64,000 bases of DNA, from the NCBI GenBank assembly GCA_963811055.1, contig CAWEPQ010000001.1, positions 372,001-436,000 on the forward strand, written 5' to 3'. The DNA comes from JACVRW01 sp963811055. Lineage in GTDB: Bacteria; Actinomycetota; Thermoleophilia; Solirubrobacterales; Thermoleophilaceae. This document shows, piece after piece, positions 33,990-47,467 of the stretch; the first letter of the stretch is position 1; each line of letters opens with the position of its first letter. The notes beneath the pieces are model-generated. The model was not told the origin of the DNA. It saw only the letters and a list, made by a program, of their open reading frames with translations, and searched no databases. The position numbers and the translations under genes are program-made.

Positions 33990-35547
33990 GGATTCCCTCC
34001 GGGTCGAGAGCTGCCTTGGCCGCGCGCAGCGCCGCGGCGAACGGCTCCGGCCGCTGGCGGTCGTACCAGGGACGGTGATCGCGCCCCACGGCGTGATGGT
34101 GGGTGATCGTTCCGCCGGCGGCGATGATGGCCTCCGACGCGGCCGACTTGAGCTCCGCCCACTGCTCGAGCTCGGAGCCGCGGCGGGCCGGGGCGAGCAC
34201 CGTGAAGTACGGGGCGGCGCCGTCGGGGTAGGCGTGCGTCAGCCGGCATGTGACGGTGCCCTCGCCCAGCGCCGCGGCCGCCCGCTCGCGCACCTCCGCG
34301 ACGAACGACTCGAAGCGGTCCCAGGTGATCGCCGTCTCGAAGGTCTCCGCGAAGATGCCCGCGGCCACCAGCGTGTCGCGCAGGTAGGGCGCCTGGAGAA
34401 AGGCGTCGCGCCAGGCGCCCTCGGACTCGCCGCGCTTGCCGCTGCTCGGCTCTCCGCGCACCTCGCCGCCGTGGTCCCCGCACAGCTCCAGTCCGCGGTC
34501 GAGCCACGCGTCGAGCGGATGGTCGGCGGACTCGAAGCCGAGCACGAGCAGCGCCCGGCCGTCCGGTGCGGCGCCGGTGAGGGCCGCCTCGCCGGGATCG
34601 AGCAGCCGGCAGTTGGAGGGGTGGAGCCCTGACTGGGTGAGCGCCCTCACAGCCTGCGCGCCCGCCTCGAAGGACCGGAAGAGCACGCCTGCCGATGCCC
34701 GGAAGCGCGGCCGCGGGCGCACCCGCACCCAGGCCTCGGTGATCACGCCGAGCACGCCCTCGGAGCCGATCAGCATGCGATCCGGGCTCGGCCCGGCGCC
34801 GGAGCCGGGCAGGCGCCGGCTCTCCCACTCGCCGCTCGGCGTGATCGCCCGGACCGACTCCACCAAGTCGTCGATGTGCGTGGCGAGCGTCGCGAAGTGC
34901 CCGCCGGCGCGCGTGGCCACCCAGCCTCCCAGCGTCGAGTACTCGAACGACTGCGGGAAGTGGCGGAGGGTCAGGCCGTGCTCGCGCAGCTGGTGCTCCA
35001 GGCCCGGCCCGGTGGCCCCGCCCTGGATCCGTGCCGCGCACGAGACCTCGTCCACCTCGAGCACCCGGTCCATCGCCTTCAGGTCCACGGTCACCGCGCC
35101 GGCGTAGCCGTCCGGCAGCGCCGGCTCCACGCCTCCCACCACGCTGGTGCCGCCGCCGAACGGGATCGCGGCGGCGCCCACCTCGGCGCACCAGCCCAGC
35201 ACCGCCTCCAGCGCGGCCTCGTCGCGCGGGTGCGCCACCACGTCCGGCGGGTGGTCGAAACGCCCGCGGAAGGCGCGCACCACGTCGCGGTAGGACTTCC
35301 CGTACGCGTGCGCGGCGCGCTCGTAGGTGTCCTGCCGGCAGATCGAGCTGAGCGAGGCGGGCGGGTCGAGTCGCGGCGGGGGTAGCTCCACCCGGTCGAG
35401 CGCCACCGGGCGCTCCACCTCCGCGGGCGCGAATCCGAGGTGCTCGCGGGCGCCGCGCGCGGCCGCCTCCACGTCCTCGTGGGCGGGCTGCTGGTCCTCG
35501 AAACCCCAGCCCCAGTGCTTCAGCCGTCGCCCTGTTGCGGTGGCCAC
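33949..35547 (-). CDS. FAD-linked oxidase, alkyldihydroxyacetonephosphate synthase-like
   Basis: This 532-aa VAO/PCMH-fold flavoprotein has the FAD-binding signature AIPFGGGTSVVGGVEPA and the SFEYSTLGGWVATRAGGH block. The C-terminal ITHHHAVGRDHRPWY with its His triplet, and an N-terminus with KHWGWGFED, match alkylglycerone-phosphate synthase rather than plain glycolate oxidase. AGPS swaps an acyl for an alkyl chain in ether-lipid synthesis; related bacterial enzymes may be lactate or glycolate oxidases. The start is GTG 35547, because the longer open frame upstream is antisense to the following lipoyl-domain gene. Confidence 0.82.
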   Translation of the reverse strand: MATATGRRLKHWGWGFEDQQPAHEDVEAAARGAREHLGFAPAEVERPVALDRVELPPPRLDPPASLSSICRQDTYERAAHAYGKSYRDVVRAFRGRFDHPPDVVAHPRDEAALEAVLGWCAEVGAAAIPFGGGTSVVGGVEPALPDGYAGAVTVDLKAMDRVLEVDEVSCAARIQGGATGPGLEHQLREHGLTLRHFPQSFEYSTLGGWVATRAGGHFATLATHIDDLVESVRAITPSGEWESRRLPGSGAGPSPDRMLIGSEGVLGVITEAWVRVRPRPRFRASAGVLFRSFEAGAQAVRALTQSGLHPSNCRLLDPGEAALTGAAPDGRALLVLGFESADHPLDAWLDRGLELCGDHGGEVRGEPSSGKRGESEGAWRDAFLQAPYLRDTLVAAGIFAETFETAITWDRFESFVAEVRERAAAALGEGTVTCRLTHAYPDGAAPYFTVLAPARRGSELEQWAELKSAASEAIIAAGGTITHHHAVGRDHRPWYDRQRPEPFAAALRAAKAALDPEGILNPGVLVDPVRAR

Positions 35548-35632
35548 GGGCGCAACTCTGACACTCCGGGCGCGTGCGCCCAACCCTGCCTGAACCGCAC
35601 CGAACCGCCGAGGGTAGAGTTGGAGAGCGGGA

Positions 35633-39979
<4,347 letters not shown>

Positions 39980-39981
39980 CG

Positions 39982-40782
39982 CTACCGGCGCTTGGAGCGC
40001 TGTCCGGCGGCCATCTCGTCGGCAACCTTGAGCGACCCCATCCGCCGCTGCAGGGCGCCCATCGCCGTCGGCGAGAGGCCCCAGAGGCGCGCACCGACCC
40101 GCACGGCCAGCGGCGCCACGTCGAGCTCGGCCTTCCCGTCCTCGATGCCGCGCACCACGGCGTCAGCCACGGCCTCGGGTGTCCGCGTGCCCACGCCGGG
40201 GGGCAGCTTCGTGCCGGACTCGGCGAACATCCCGGCGTCGGAGATGAAGCCCGGGTAGACGGTGGTCACGCCCACGCCGCTTCCGATCAGGTCCTCCCTG
40301 AGGCCGGCGGCGAAGCCGCGCAGGCCGAACTTCGTGGCCGAGTAGATGGCCCCGCCGCCGCTCGCGCTCTTGCCGGACAGGGAGGAGATGAAGACCAGGT
40401 GCCCGCGCCCGCGCCCGACCATCCCCGGCGCCACGGCGTGTGCCAGCTGGATCGGCGCGCGGAGGTTCACGTCGAGCGCGCTGTCGATCTCCTCGGACGT
40501 GAAGCTGTCCACGCGTCCGCTGGCCGGGAGCGCGGCGTTGGCCACCACCACGTCGAGCGGCCCGGCGCGCTCGACAAGTGCGCCTACCGCGTTCCGATCG
40601 GCGAGATCCGACTCCAGAACCGTGGTGTCGCCCCCGAGCTCGCCGCGAAGCTGCTCGAGCTCCTCGGTGCGGCGCCCACTCACGATCATCCGGGCTCCGC
40701 GTGCGTGGAGCGCTCGCGCGATCGCCTTGCCTATCCCTCCACTGGCGCCCGTGACCAGGACGCTGCTGCCGGCCAGCTGCAT
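39982..40782 (-). CDS. Short-chain dehydrogenase/reductase
   Basis: This 266-aa Rossmann enzyme has the cofactor motif VTGASGGIGKAIA, NAALP in place of NNAG, catalytic Ser in ISSLSGKSASG and the YSATKFG Tyr/Lys pair. Arg residues after the second strand (SGRRTEEL) suggest NADP(H). The C-terminal ~60 residues extend beyond the minimal SDR fold and end basic (GQRSKRR). It converges on the 2-oxoglutarate dehydrogenase gene with only 2 bases between stops, and is divergent from the DsbA-like gene. The substrate is unknown. Confidence 0.9.
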   Translation of the reverse strand: MQLAGSSVLVTGASGGIGKAIARALHARGARMIVSGRRTEELEQLRGELGGDTTVLESDLADRNAVGALVERAGPLDVVVANAALPASGRVDSFTSEEIDSALDVNLRAPIQLAHAVAPGMVGRGRGHLVFISSLSGKSASGGGAIYSATKFGLRGFAAGLREDLIGSGVGVTTVYPGFISDAGMFAESGTKLPPGVGTRTPEAVADAVVRGIEDGKAELDVAPLAVRVGARLWGLSPTAMGALQRRMGSLKVADEMAAGQRSKRR

Positions 40783-40826
40783 TGCGCGGGACCGTACCGG
40801 AAGGGCGAGCAGCTATACAGAGAGGG

Positions 40827-41536
40827 ATGACCAGGAACCGGAGGCTGACAATCCTCGCCGGCGCCACCGTGGCGGCCCTGGCCGTGGTGGCCGTGCTGAT
40901 CGCGGTGAGCCAGAGCGGCGGGGACGACGACGCGAGCGGCCTGGCCGCAGGCAACGCGCTCAAGGGCGTGCCCACGGTCAACCGGCTGTACGACGGCATC
41001 CCCCAGGACGGAGCGACGCTCGGGAACCCCGACGCCCCGGCCACGATGGTCGAGTTCGTGGACCTGCAGTGCCCCTTCTGCGCCGAGTACACGCGCGATG
41101 CCCTGCCCACGATCGTCAAGCGCTACGTGCGTACCGGGAAGCTGAAGGTCGAGCTCCGGCCGGTGGCGATCCTCGGGCCGGACTCGGCCACCGGCGCGGC
41201 CGCGGCGGCCGCCGCGGCGCAGGACAACCGCATCTGGCAGTTCGCCGACCTCTGGTACCTGAACCAGGGACGGGAGAACAGCGGCTACGTGAACGACGCG
41301 TTCCTGCGCCGCATCGCCCGCGGCGCGGGGGTGGACCCGGCTTCCGTGATCTCGGCATCGGAGAGCCCCGGCTCGATTCCCCTGCTCCGGCAGGCGGTCA
41401 CGGAGGCCCAGCGCTACAACATCAGCAGCACGCCGGCGTTCCTGCTCTCAGGGCCTGAGCGGAAGCTCGGGCCGCTCGCCGTCTCGAGCTTCGAGCCGTC
41501 CCAGTTCACCGCCGCGATCGACCAGGTTCTGGGGCA

Positions 41537-41540
<4 letters not shown>
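40827..41540 (+). CDS. Membrane-anchored DsbA-like thiol:disulfide oxidoreductase
   Basis: This 237-aa protein has an uncleaved N-terminal anchor or signal (LTILAGATVAALAVVAVLIA) and then a thioredoxin fold with an inserted helical domain. The active site is FVDLQCPFCAEYTRDALP (CPFC), and the cis-Pro region is ISSTPAFLLSG. It should oxidise secreted proteins outside the membrane. The ATG at 40827 follows AGAGAGG closely. Its stop overlaps the GTG of the VKOR gene (GTGA), and VKOR is the usual partner that reoxidises such proteins. Confidence 0.92.
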
Positions 41541-42052
<512 letters not shown>

Positions 42053-42074
42053 CTAGGTCCTGGGAGGAACAGAA

Positions 42075-43310
42075 ATGCAACACGCTCGTCCTTGTCCGCT
42101 ACTCGTTCTTTCGGCCATCATCGTGGCCGTCGTAGCCCTCGCGCCGGCGTCCGCCTCCGCCCGGGGCACGCGCGACGTGCTCGTGGTGAGCAACAACTGG
42201 GCCGGGACGGCCGACCTGATCGACCCGCGCACCTTCAGGCGGATCAAGCGACTCAACGTGATCCCGGACCGCAAGCAGCGCGTGGCGGAGATCAACGCCG
42301 ACCCCAACTCGGCCGGGTACTTCAAGGTCATCCGGACGCTGATCGGCGAGGGCCACAACCAGTACGTGGACGACGGCTTCACATCGCCCGATGGCCGGTT
42401 CGTCTACTTCTCGCGCCCGAGCTTCGCCGATGTCGTGGCCATCAACCTGAGGACGGGCAAGATCCGCTGGCGGACGAAGGTGGACGGGAACCGGGCCGAC
42501 CACATGGCGATCTCGAAGAACGGAAGGCAGCTTCTCGTGTCGGCGTCCACCGCCAAGGCCGTGAACGTCATTCGCGCGTCAGACGGACGCATTGTCGGCC
42601 GGTTCCCCTCCGGCGACGCTCCGCACGAGAACAACTTCTCGCGCGACGGGTCGAAGATCTTTCACGCGAGCATCGGCATCGTGTACTCGGACGCCGATGA
42701 CCCATCCCAGGACGCGGAGAAGGGCGAGCGAGTCTTCGAGGTGGTCGACGCGCGAACGCTGCAGGTTCTGAAGAGGGTCGACATGGGGCGCAAGCTCGCC
42801 GAGGCCGGATACCCGGGCATGAGTGCCGCGGTGCGGCCAATGGCGATCACACCGAACGAGCGCTACGTCTACTTCCAGCTCTCGTTCTTCTTCGGGATCG
42901 TCCAGTACGACCTGAAGACAGACCGGATCGTCAAGGTCCTGGATCTGCCGCTCGGCGCCGCGAAGGGAGTGGCGCGGAACGACTTCCTCCTCGACTCGGC
43001 ACATCACGGCCTGTCGATGAACCCGCAGGGGACCAAGCTCTGCGTGGCCGGCACGATGTCGGGCTACGCGGCGATCGTCAATCGCAGCCCGTTCAAGCTG
43101 AAGCGCACCATCCGCGTGGGACGGGTTCCCTACTGGTCCCAGTCGAGCGCAGACGGCAGGTACTGCTTCGTGTCCGTCGCGGGCGAGGACCGCGTGTCGG
43201 TGATCTCCTTCAAGACCGCCCGCGAGGTCGCGCGGATCAAGGTCGGCGACCACCCGCAGCGCATGCGCACCGGCAAGATCAGGCGCGCCTACGTGGCCGA
43301 CCGCCGCTAG
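42075..43310 (+). CDS. Secreted YncE-like beta-propeller protein, 411 aa
   Basis: A signal peptide (LLVLSAIIVAVVALAPASASA) is followed by repeated blades such as DVLVVSNNWAGTADLID, SPDGRFVYFSRPSFADVVAI, SKNGRQLLVSASTAKAVNVI and SADGRYCFVSVAGEDRVSVI. These form a seven-bladed-type propeller of the YncE/cytochrome-D1-like group. The ATG follows GGGAGGA. Such exported propellers bind ligands or partner proteins; no catalytic residues are obvious. It begins 22 bases after tRNA-Asp and stands alone before a convergent gene. Confidence 0.82.
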   Translation: MQHARPCPLLVLSAIIVAVVALAPASASARGTRDVLVVSNNWAGTADLIDPRTFRRIKRLNVIPDRKQRVAEINADPNSAGYFKVIRTLIGEGHNQYVDDGFTSPDGRFVYFSRPSFADVVAINLRTGKIRWRTKVDGNRADHMAISKNGRQLLVSASTAKAVNVIRASDGRIVGRFPSGDAPHENNFSRDGSKIFHASIGIVYSDADDPSQDAEKGERVFEVVDARTLQVLKRVDMGRKLAEAGYPGMSAAVRPMAITPNERYVYFQLSFFFGIVQYDLKTDRIVKVLDLPLGAAKGVARNDFLLDSAHHGLSMNPQGTKLCVAGTMSGYAAIVNRSPFKLKRTIRVGRVPYWSQSSADGRYCFVSVAGEDRVSVISFKTAREVARIKVGDHPQRMRTGKIRRAYVADRR

Positions 43311-43319
43311 CGGCGGCGG

Positions 43320-45008
43320 CTAGCTCTGGCGCGGGTCGAGCGAGGCGTGGATGGAGCGGACCACCAGCGCGCCGTCCCCCACAGCCGCCGCCACGCGCTT
43401 GGTCGAGCCGGTGCGAACGTCGCCGACGGCGAAGACGCCGGGACGCGTGCACTCGAGCATCAGCGGGCCGCGGTCCAAACCGTTCCGATGCCGGGAAAAG
43501 TCCGGGTGGCGCCGCGCCTCCTCACCGGTGACCACGAAGCCCTTCTCGTCGCGGCCTACGTAGTCGACCAGCCCCTCCGATCTCGGCGAGGCGCCGATCA
43601 TCGCGAAGACGGCCGTGGTCTCGACGCGACGATCGGGTCCCGCGCCTGAGATCACCACTGCCTCGAGCTTCTCGTCGCCCTCGAGCGCCCGGACCTCGGC
43701 CCCGGACCAGACGCGCACGTTCGACCTGGCCTCGATCTGATCCACCAGGTACCGCGACATCGCCGCCTCGAGCGGTCGCCGGGCGACGACGTGGACCTGG
43801 CCGGCGTGGTCGGCGAGCTTGACCACCGCCTGGCCGGCCGAGTTTCCGCCGCCGACGACGACCACGTCCTCGGTCGAGCATTGGCTGGCCTCGATGTGAG
43901 TGGCGGCGTAGTAGAGGCCGTGCCCCTCGAAGCGCTCGGCATTCTCGGCCGGCAGCCGGCGATAGTCCGCACCCGACGCCAGGACCACCGATCGGCCCCG
44001 CACGTGTTGACCGTCGGCGAGCAGGATCTCGCGCAAGCCGCCGGCCTCTGGCTCGAACACCTGAGACGCCTCGTGGACGCTCGAGATGACGGCGCCGAAC
44101 TTGCGCGCCTGGAGCGTCGCTCGTCGGCTGAGCTCCGCGCCGGTGAGGCCGGTGGGGAAGCCGAGGTAGTTCTCGATGCGAGCACTGGTGCCCGCCTGAC
44201 CGCCCGGGGCGAAGCGCTCGACCACCAGGGTGCTGAGACCCTCGGAGGCGGCGTAGACGGCGGCGGCCAGCCCCGCCGGTCCGCCGCCGAGGACGACGAC
44301 GTCGAAGCTCTGACCGTCAACCTGCGCTTTGAGGGCGAGCTCATCCGCGACCGAGGACACCGTGGCGCGCCTGGTGACGCAGTCGGAACGGACCAGGACC
44401 GGGCAGTCGGCATCCCCGATGCCGAGCCCGTCGAGCAGGACCCGGCTCTCTTCATCGGTGTCGAGGTCGTGCCAGGTGAAGGGCACCAGGTTCCGCTCCA
44501 GCAGCTCCCTGACGGCGAACGCCTCGCCCGACCATCGTGAGCCGATCAGCCGCTGCTGCCCCAAGCCGCGCCCCTGCAGCCACTCCCGGCGCGTGACCAT
44601 CGTCCGCAGAAGGAGGTCGCCGAGCTCGGCCGCTGTCGCAACGACCCGGCGCACGTCCTCCGGCGGGAGCGCCAGTAGCGAGGTCGGCTCGGCCGCGAAC
44701 CCGGCGGCGATCGTCGGCTCGCCGGTGAACATGGAGATATCGGCGGCGAACGTCCCCTTCCGGCATTGGGTGAAGTAGCGGTCACCCTCGGGCGCCTGGT
44801 CGATGACGTCGATGGCTCCGCTGAGGACCACGTACAGCGGAGTCTCGCGCTGGCCGTGCTCCCACACGAGATCCCCGCGCGCGAACGACGACCGGACGCC
44901 GATCTCCGCCAGGTACTCGATCTGCTTCGGCGCCAGCCGGGGGAAGAGCGTCGAATCGTCGGGGTCGAGGAAATCCTCGACCGGGGTCGGCGCGTAGTCG
45001 CTCGTCAT
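43320..45008 (-). CDS. Cyclic-nucleotide-binding/thioredoxin-reductase-like fusion without CxxC
   Basis: This 562-aa protein has a cNMP-binding/Crp-like sensor domain (about residues 20-145, VLSGAIDVI and GEPTIAAGF) and a small thioredoxin-like linker (about 165-225). A TrxR-like flavoprotein follows, with FAD motif GGGPAG at 241-246, NADPH motif GGGNSA at 386-391 and VFAVGDVRTGSTKRVA near the end. The redox CxxC expected before the NADPH motif is missing (YAATHIEASQC at 367-377). It therefore cannot reduce thioredoxin in the normal way. It may be the last gene of the ArsR operon (15 bases after the MFS gene). Confidence 0.85.
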   Translation of the reverse strand: MTSDYAPTPVEDFLDPDDSTLFPRLAPKQIEYLAEIGVRSSFARGDLVWEHGQRETPLYVVLSGAIDVIDQAPEGDRYFTQCRKGTFAADISMFTGEPTIAAGFAAEPTSLLALPPEDVRRVVATAAELGDLLLRTMVTRREWLQGRGLGQQRLIGSRWSGEAFAVRELLERNLVPFTWHDLDTDEESRVLLDGLGIGDADCPVLVRSDCVTRRATVSSVADELALKAQVDGQSFDVVVLGGGPAGLAAAVYAASEGLSTLVVERFAPGGQAGTSARIENYLGFPTGLTGAELSRRATLQARKFGAVISSVHEASQVFEPEAGGLREILLADGQHVRGRSVVLASGADYRRLPAENAERFEGHGLYYAATHIEASQCSTEDVVVVGGGNSAGQAVVKLADHAGQVHVVARRPLEAAMSRYLVDQIEARSNVRVWSGAEVRALEGDEKLEAVVISGAGPDRRVETTAVFAMIGASPRSEGLVDYVGRDEKGFVVTGEEARRHPDFSRHRNGLDRGPLMLECTRPGVFAVGDVRTGSTKRVAAAVGDGALVVRSIHASLDPRQS

Positions 45009-45023
45009 TCGGTGGCGTTGAGC

Positions 45024-46616
45024 TTACGCTCGCGGTGTCGCCGTGCACCCGCCGCAGCCGATCGTGACGCGGAGGCCCGTCTCCTGGCACGGGTTGCCGA
45101 AGGAGCCCGGTAGGTACTGCACGGTGAGCGCGGGCCGGTCGGCCGCGGTGGCCACCGCCACCGCTGGTTCGCCGGCGGCCGCGGGGAAGGGCTCGGCGGC
45201 CGGTTCGGCAACGGCCTCGGGCGCCTCTTCGCGAAGCACGCCGATCGCGATCGGGATCGCCGCGAGCACGAGGCCCGCACCGATCAAGTATGCGAGGTGA
45301 TATCCGGAGTTGAGCGCCTCCGCCGCGGTCTCGCCATCGGCAAGGAGGGCTTCGGTGCGCTCGGTCGCAAAGGTGGCGAGTATCGCCAGGCCGATCGCGC
45401 CGCCCACCTGGACACTGGTGTTGACGAGCCCCGACGCCAGTCCCGAGTCGCGCTGGCTGACGCCCGACATCGCCAGCGTCATCAGCGACGGGAAGCCGAG
45501 CCCGGCTCCGAGACCGACGAGGATCATCGGCGGCAGCAGATCCACGACATACGTCGCATCCACCGGCGTGCGGGCGAGCAGCAGGAGCCCGGCCACGATG
45601 AACGCCATCGCGGGGATCAGCGTCGCCTGCGGCCCGTACGTGAGGTTGAGCTGGCCTGTGAAGCGGAACGACATCGTGCCCATGACCAGCGTCATCGGCA
45701 GGTAGGCGAGCCCGACCTCGAGCGCGCCATAGCCGAGGATCCGCTGCATGTAGAGGGCGCCCAGGAAGAACACGCCGAACATCCCGACCACCATCAGCGC
45801 CTGGACCAGGTTGGCACCGGAGACGTTGCGCGAGCGAAACAGATACAGCGGCATGAGCGGATTGGCCACGCGCGCCTGCCGGAAGACGAACGCGGCGAGG
45901 AGTGCGATCGACGCTGCCCCCAGGATCAGGGTCTGGCTCGATCCCCAACCCTCCTCGGTTACGCCGAGGATCGTGTAGACGCCGAGCATCAGGCCGCCGG
46001 TGAGCAGGGCGGCGCCCGGGATGTCCGCCCCGGCGCTGAGTCCGAGGCCCTCCCGATCAGGTACGAGCCTGACCGCGAACAGCGCCGTGGCGATGCCGAT
46101 CGGAAGGTTGACGAAGAAGATCCAGTGCCAGTTGATCGTCTCGGTGAGGATCCCGCCGAGCAGGAGCCCGATCGAGCCGCCGGCGACCGCGACGAAGGTG
46201 TAGATGCCGATCGCCTTCACCTGCTCCCGGGGCTCCGGGAACATCGTCACGATCATCCCCAGGATCACCGCGGACGTCAGCGCTCCACCGACGCCCTGGA
46301 CGAACCGCGCACCGATCAAGAGGCCCTGGCTCTGTGCCAGGGCACAGAGCAGGGACGCACAGGTGAAGACCCCCAAGCCGATGAGGAAGATCCGTCGCTG
46401 GCCGATCAGATCGCCGATCCGGCCGGACAGCAGAAGCAGGCCACCAAATGCGATCAGATAGGCGTTGACCACCCACGCGAGATCGTTCTGCGAGAACCCA
46501 AGGTCATCCTGAATCGACGGCAGCGCGACGTTCACGATCGTCGCGTCGAGGACGATCATCAGCATCCCGACGCAGAGGACATAGAGAGCCAGCCACCGCT
46601 GGCGATCCTCGGTCAC
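45024..46616 (-). CDS. DHA2-family MFS multidrug exporter, 14 TM
   Basis: This 530-aa protein has motif C-like and motif A features of drug:H+ antiporter-2 proteins (LDATIVNVALPSIQDDL, then GRIGDLIGQRR) and about 14 hydrophobic helices. A C-terminal ~70-residue Ala/Pro/Glu-rich tail ends in Cys-containing GCGGCTATPRA. It should export hydrophobic toxicants with proton influx. It overlaps the SRPBCC gene by 4 bases, so it belongs to the operon controlled by the ArsR-type repressor. A perfect 10-bp inverted repeat occurs inside the coding region at 46329-46350. Confidence 0.92.
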   Translation of the reverse strand: MTEDRQRWLALYVLCVGMLMIVLDATIVNVALPSIQDDLGFSQNDLAWVVNAYLIAFGGLLLLSGRIGDLIGQRRIFLIGLGVFTCASLLCALAQSQGLLIGARFVQGVGGALTSAVILGMIVTMFPEPREQVKAIGIYTFVAVAGGSIGLLLGGILTETINWHWIFFVNLPIGIATALFAVRLVPDREGLGLSAGADIPGAALLTGGLMLGVYTILGVTEEGWGSSQTLILGAASIALLAAFVFRQARVANPLMPLYLFRSRNVSGANLVQALMVVGMFGVFFLGALYMQRILGYGALEVGLAYLPMTLVMGTMSFRFTGQLNLTYGPQATLIPAMAFIVAGLLLLARTPVDATYVVDLLPPMILVGLGAGLGFPSLMTLAMSGVSQRDSGLASGLVNTSVQVGGAIGLAILATFATERTEALLADGETAAEALNSGYHLAYLIGAGLVLAAIPIAIGVLREEAPEAVAEPAAEPFPAAAGEPAVAVATAADRPALTVQYLPGSFGNPCQETGLRVTIGCGGCTATPRA

Positions 46617-47098
46617 GCGTCGAGCACGCCGTCCATTTGGCTGACGGCCTGTCGCAAGCCCTCGGGTGTGCCCATCTTGACCACCTTCTCCATGTCCTCC
46701 CGCGATTCAAACGTCGACCGCATCTCCATCCGCGTGCCGCCGTCGCGCTCGGTGAGCTCGACCTTGACCGTGCTGAGCGGCATATCCGCGACCGGCGTCC
46801 CGTCCGCGTCGGCAAAGGCGTCCGTGAACTGCAGCGATGTCGGTGGATCGACCACCGTCACCCGCCACGTGCCGTGGGACCTGCCGCCCTCGGGACCGGT
46901 CATGAAGTAGGTGACCTCACCGTCGGGCGTGAGGTCGTGCTTCTCGAAAGTGGCCGGATAGCCCGGTGGTCCCCACCAGCGTTCGAGCTTGCGCGGATCC
47001 GACCAAAGCTTCCACACCTGATCGATCGGCGCCTGGAAGTCGGCGATCAGAGTGATGGTCAGGTTGTCGTAGTCAGTGTCGACGCTGGTGACGCTCAT
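46613..47098 (-). CDS. SRPBCC (AHSA1-like) ligand-binding domain protein
   Basis: This 161-aa helix-grip protein has the opening FQAPIDQVWKLWSDPRKLERWWGPPGY and a C-terminal helix (EDMEKVVKMGTPEGLRQAV). It matches the AHSA1/CalC group that binds hydrophobic molecules and often accompanies ArsR-type regulators. ATG 47098 lies 10 bases after the arsR stop. It may bind or sequester the compound exported by the neighbouring DHA2 transporter; this is inference from context. Confidence 0.92.
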   Translation of the reverse strand: MSVTSVDTDYDNLTITLIADFQAPIDQVWKLWSDPRKLERWWGPPGYPATFEKHDLTPDGEVTYFMTGPEGGRSHGTWRVTVVDPPTSLQFTDAFADADGTPVADMPLSTVKVELTERDGGTRMEMRSTFESREDMEKVVKMGTPEGLRQAVSQMDGVLDA

Positions 47099-47108
47099 CT
47101 GGTTCCTC

Positions 47109-47438
47109 TCATCGTTGAAGGAGATCCGACATCCGCTCCACTCGCCCTCGCCAGGTGGTCTCGAGCTCGTCGAGGGCCTGACGCGCGCGGGCGACCGCGT
47201 CGGCATCGGTGCGCACGAGCTGCTCGCGTCCGCGCCGCTCCTTGGTGACGAGACCGGCCCGCTCCAGCACGGCGACGTGCTTCTGCACCGCCGCGAAGCT
47301 CATCGGATATGCCTGGGCAAGTCGGGACACCGACGGCTCCCCGCCGCCGCAGCGGCGAAGGATGTCGCGACGGGTCGGGTCCGCCAGCGCACGGAACAAC
47401 TCGTCGACCTCCTCGGCTGCCAGGTCATCTACAACCAT
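47109..47438 (-). CDS. ArsR-family transcriptional repressor (SRPBCC-associated, metal-site-free)
   Basis: This 109-aa winged-helix protein has the opening LFRALADPTRRDILRRC, the recognition helix in SFAAVQKHVAVLERAGLV and the wing RRGREQLVRT. It lacks the CxC or ELCVCDL metal motif of ArsR/SmtB sensors, so it is probably an organic-ligand-responsive member. The ATG at 47438 sits in the spacer of a perfect palindrome, consistent with tight autoregulation. It heads an operon with SRPBCC, MFS and flavoprotein genes. Confidence 0.92.
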   Translation of the reverse strand: MVVDDLAAEEVDELFRALADPTRRDILRRCGGGEPSVSRLAQAYPMSFAAVQKHVAVLERAGLVTKERRGREQLVRTDADAVARARQALDELETTWRGRVERMSDLLQR

Positions 47439-47450
47439 CTAGTTGTAGAT
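47427..47450. promoter_or_regulatory. Operator palindrome over the arsR start codon
   Basis: ATCTACAAC (47427-47435) and GTTGTAGAT (47442-47450) are exact inverted repeats with a 6-base spacer that contains the arsR initiation codon (47438-47436). On the minus strand GATAAT lies just upstream and makes a good -10, which places the transcript start a few bases before ATG. A bound repressor would block both initiation and early elongation. The divergent enolase-superfamily gene starts 18 bases beyond the palindrome, so it may be co-regulated. Confidence 0.75.
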
Positions 47451-47467
47451 TATCGATCCCTGCGACG

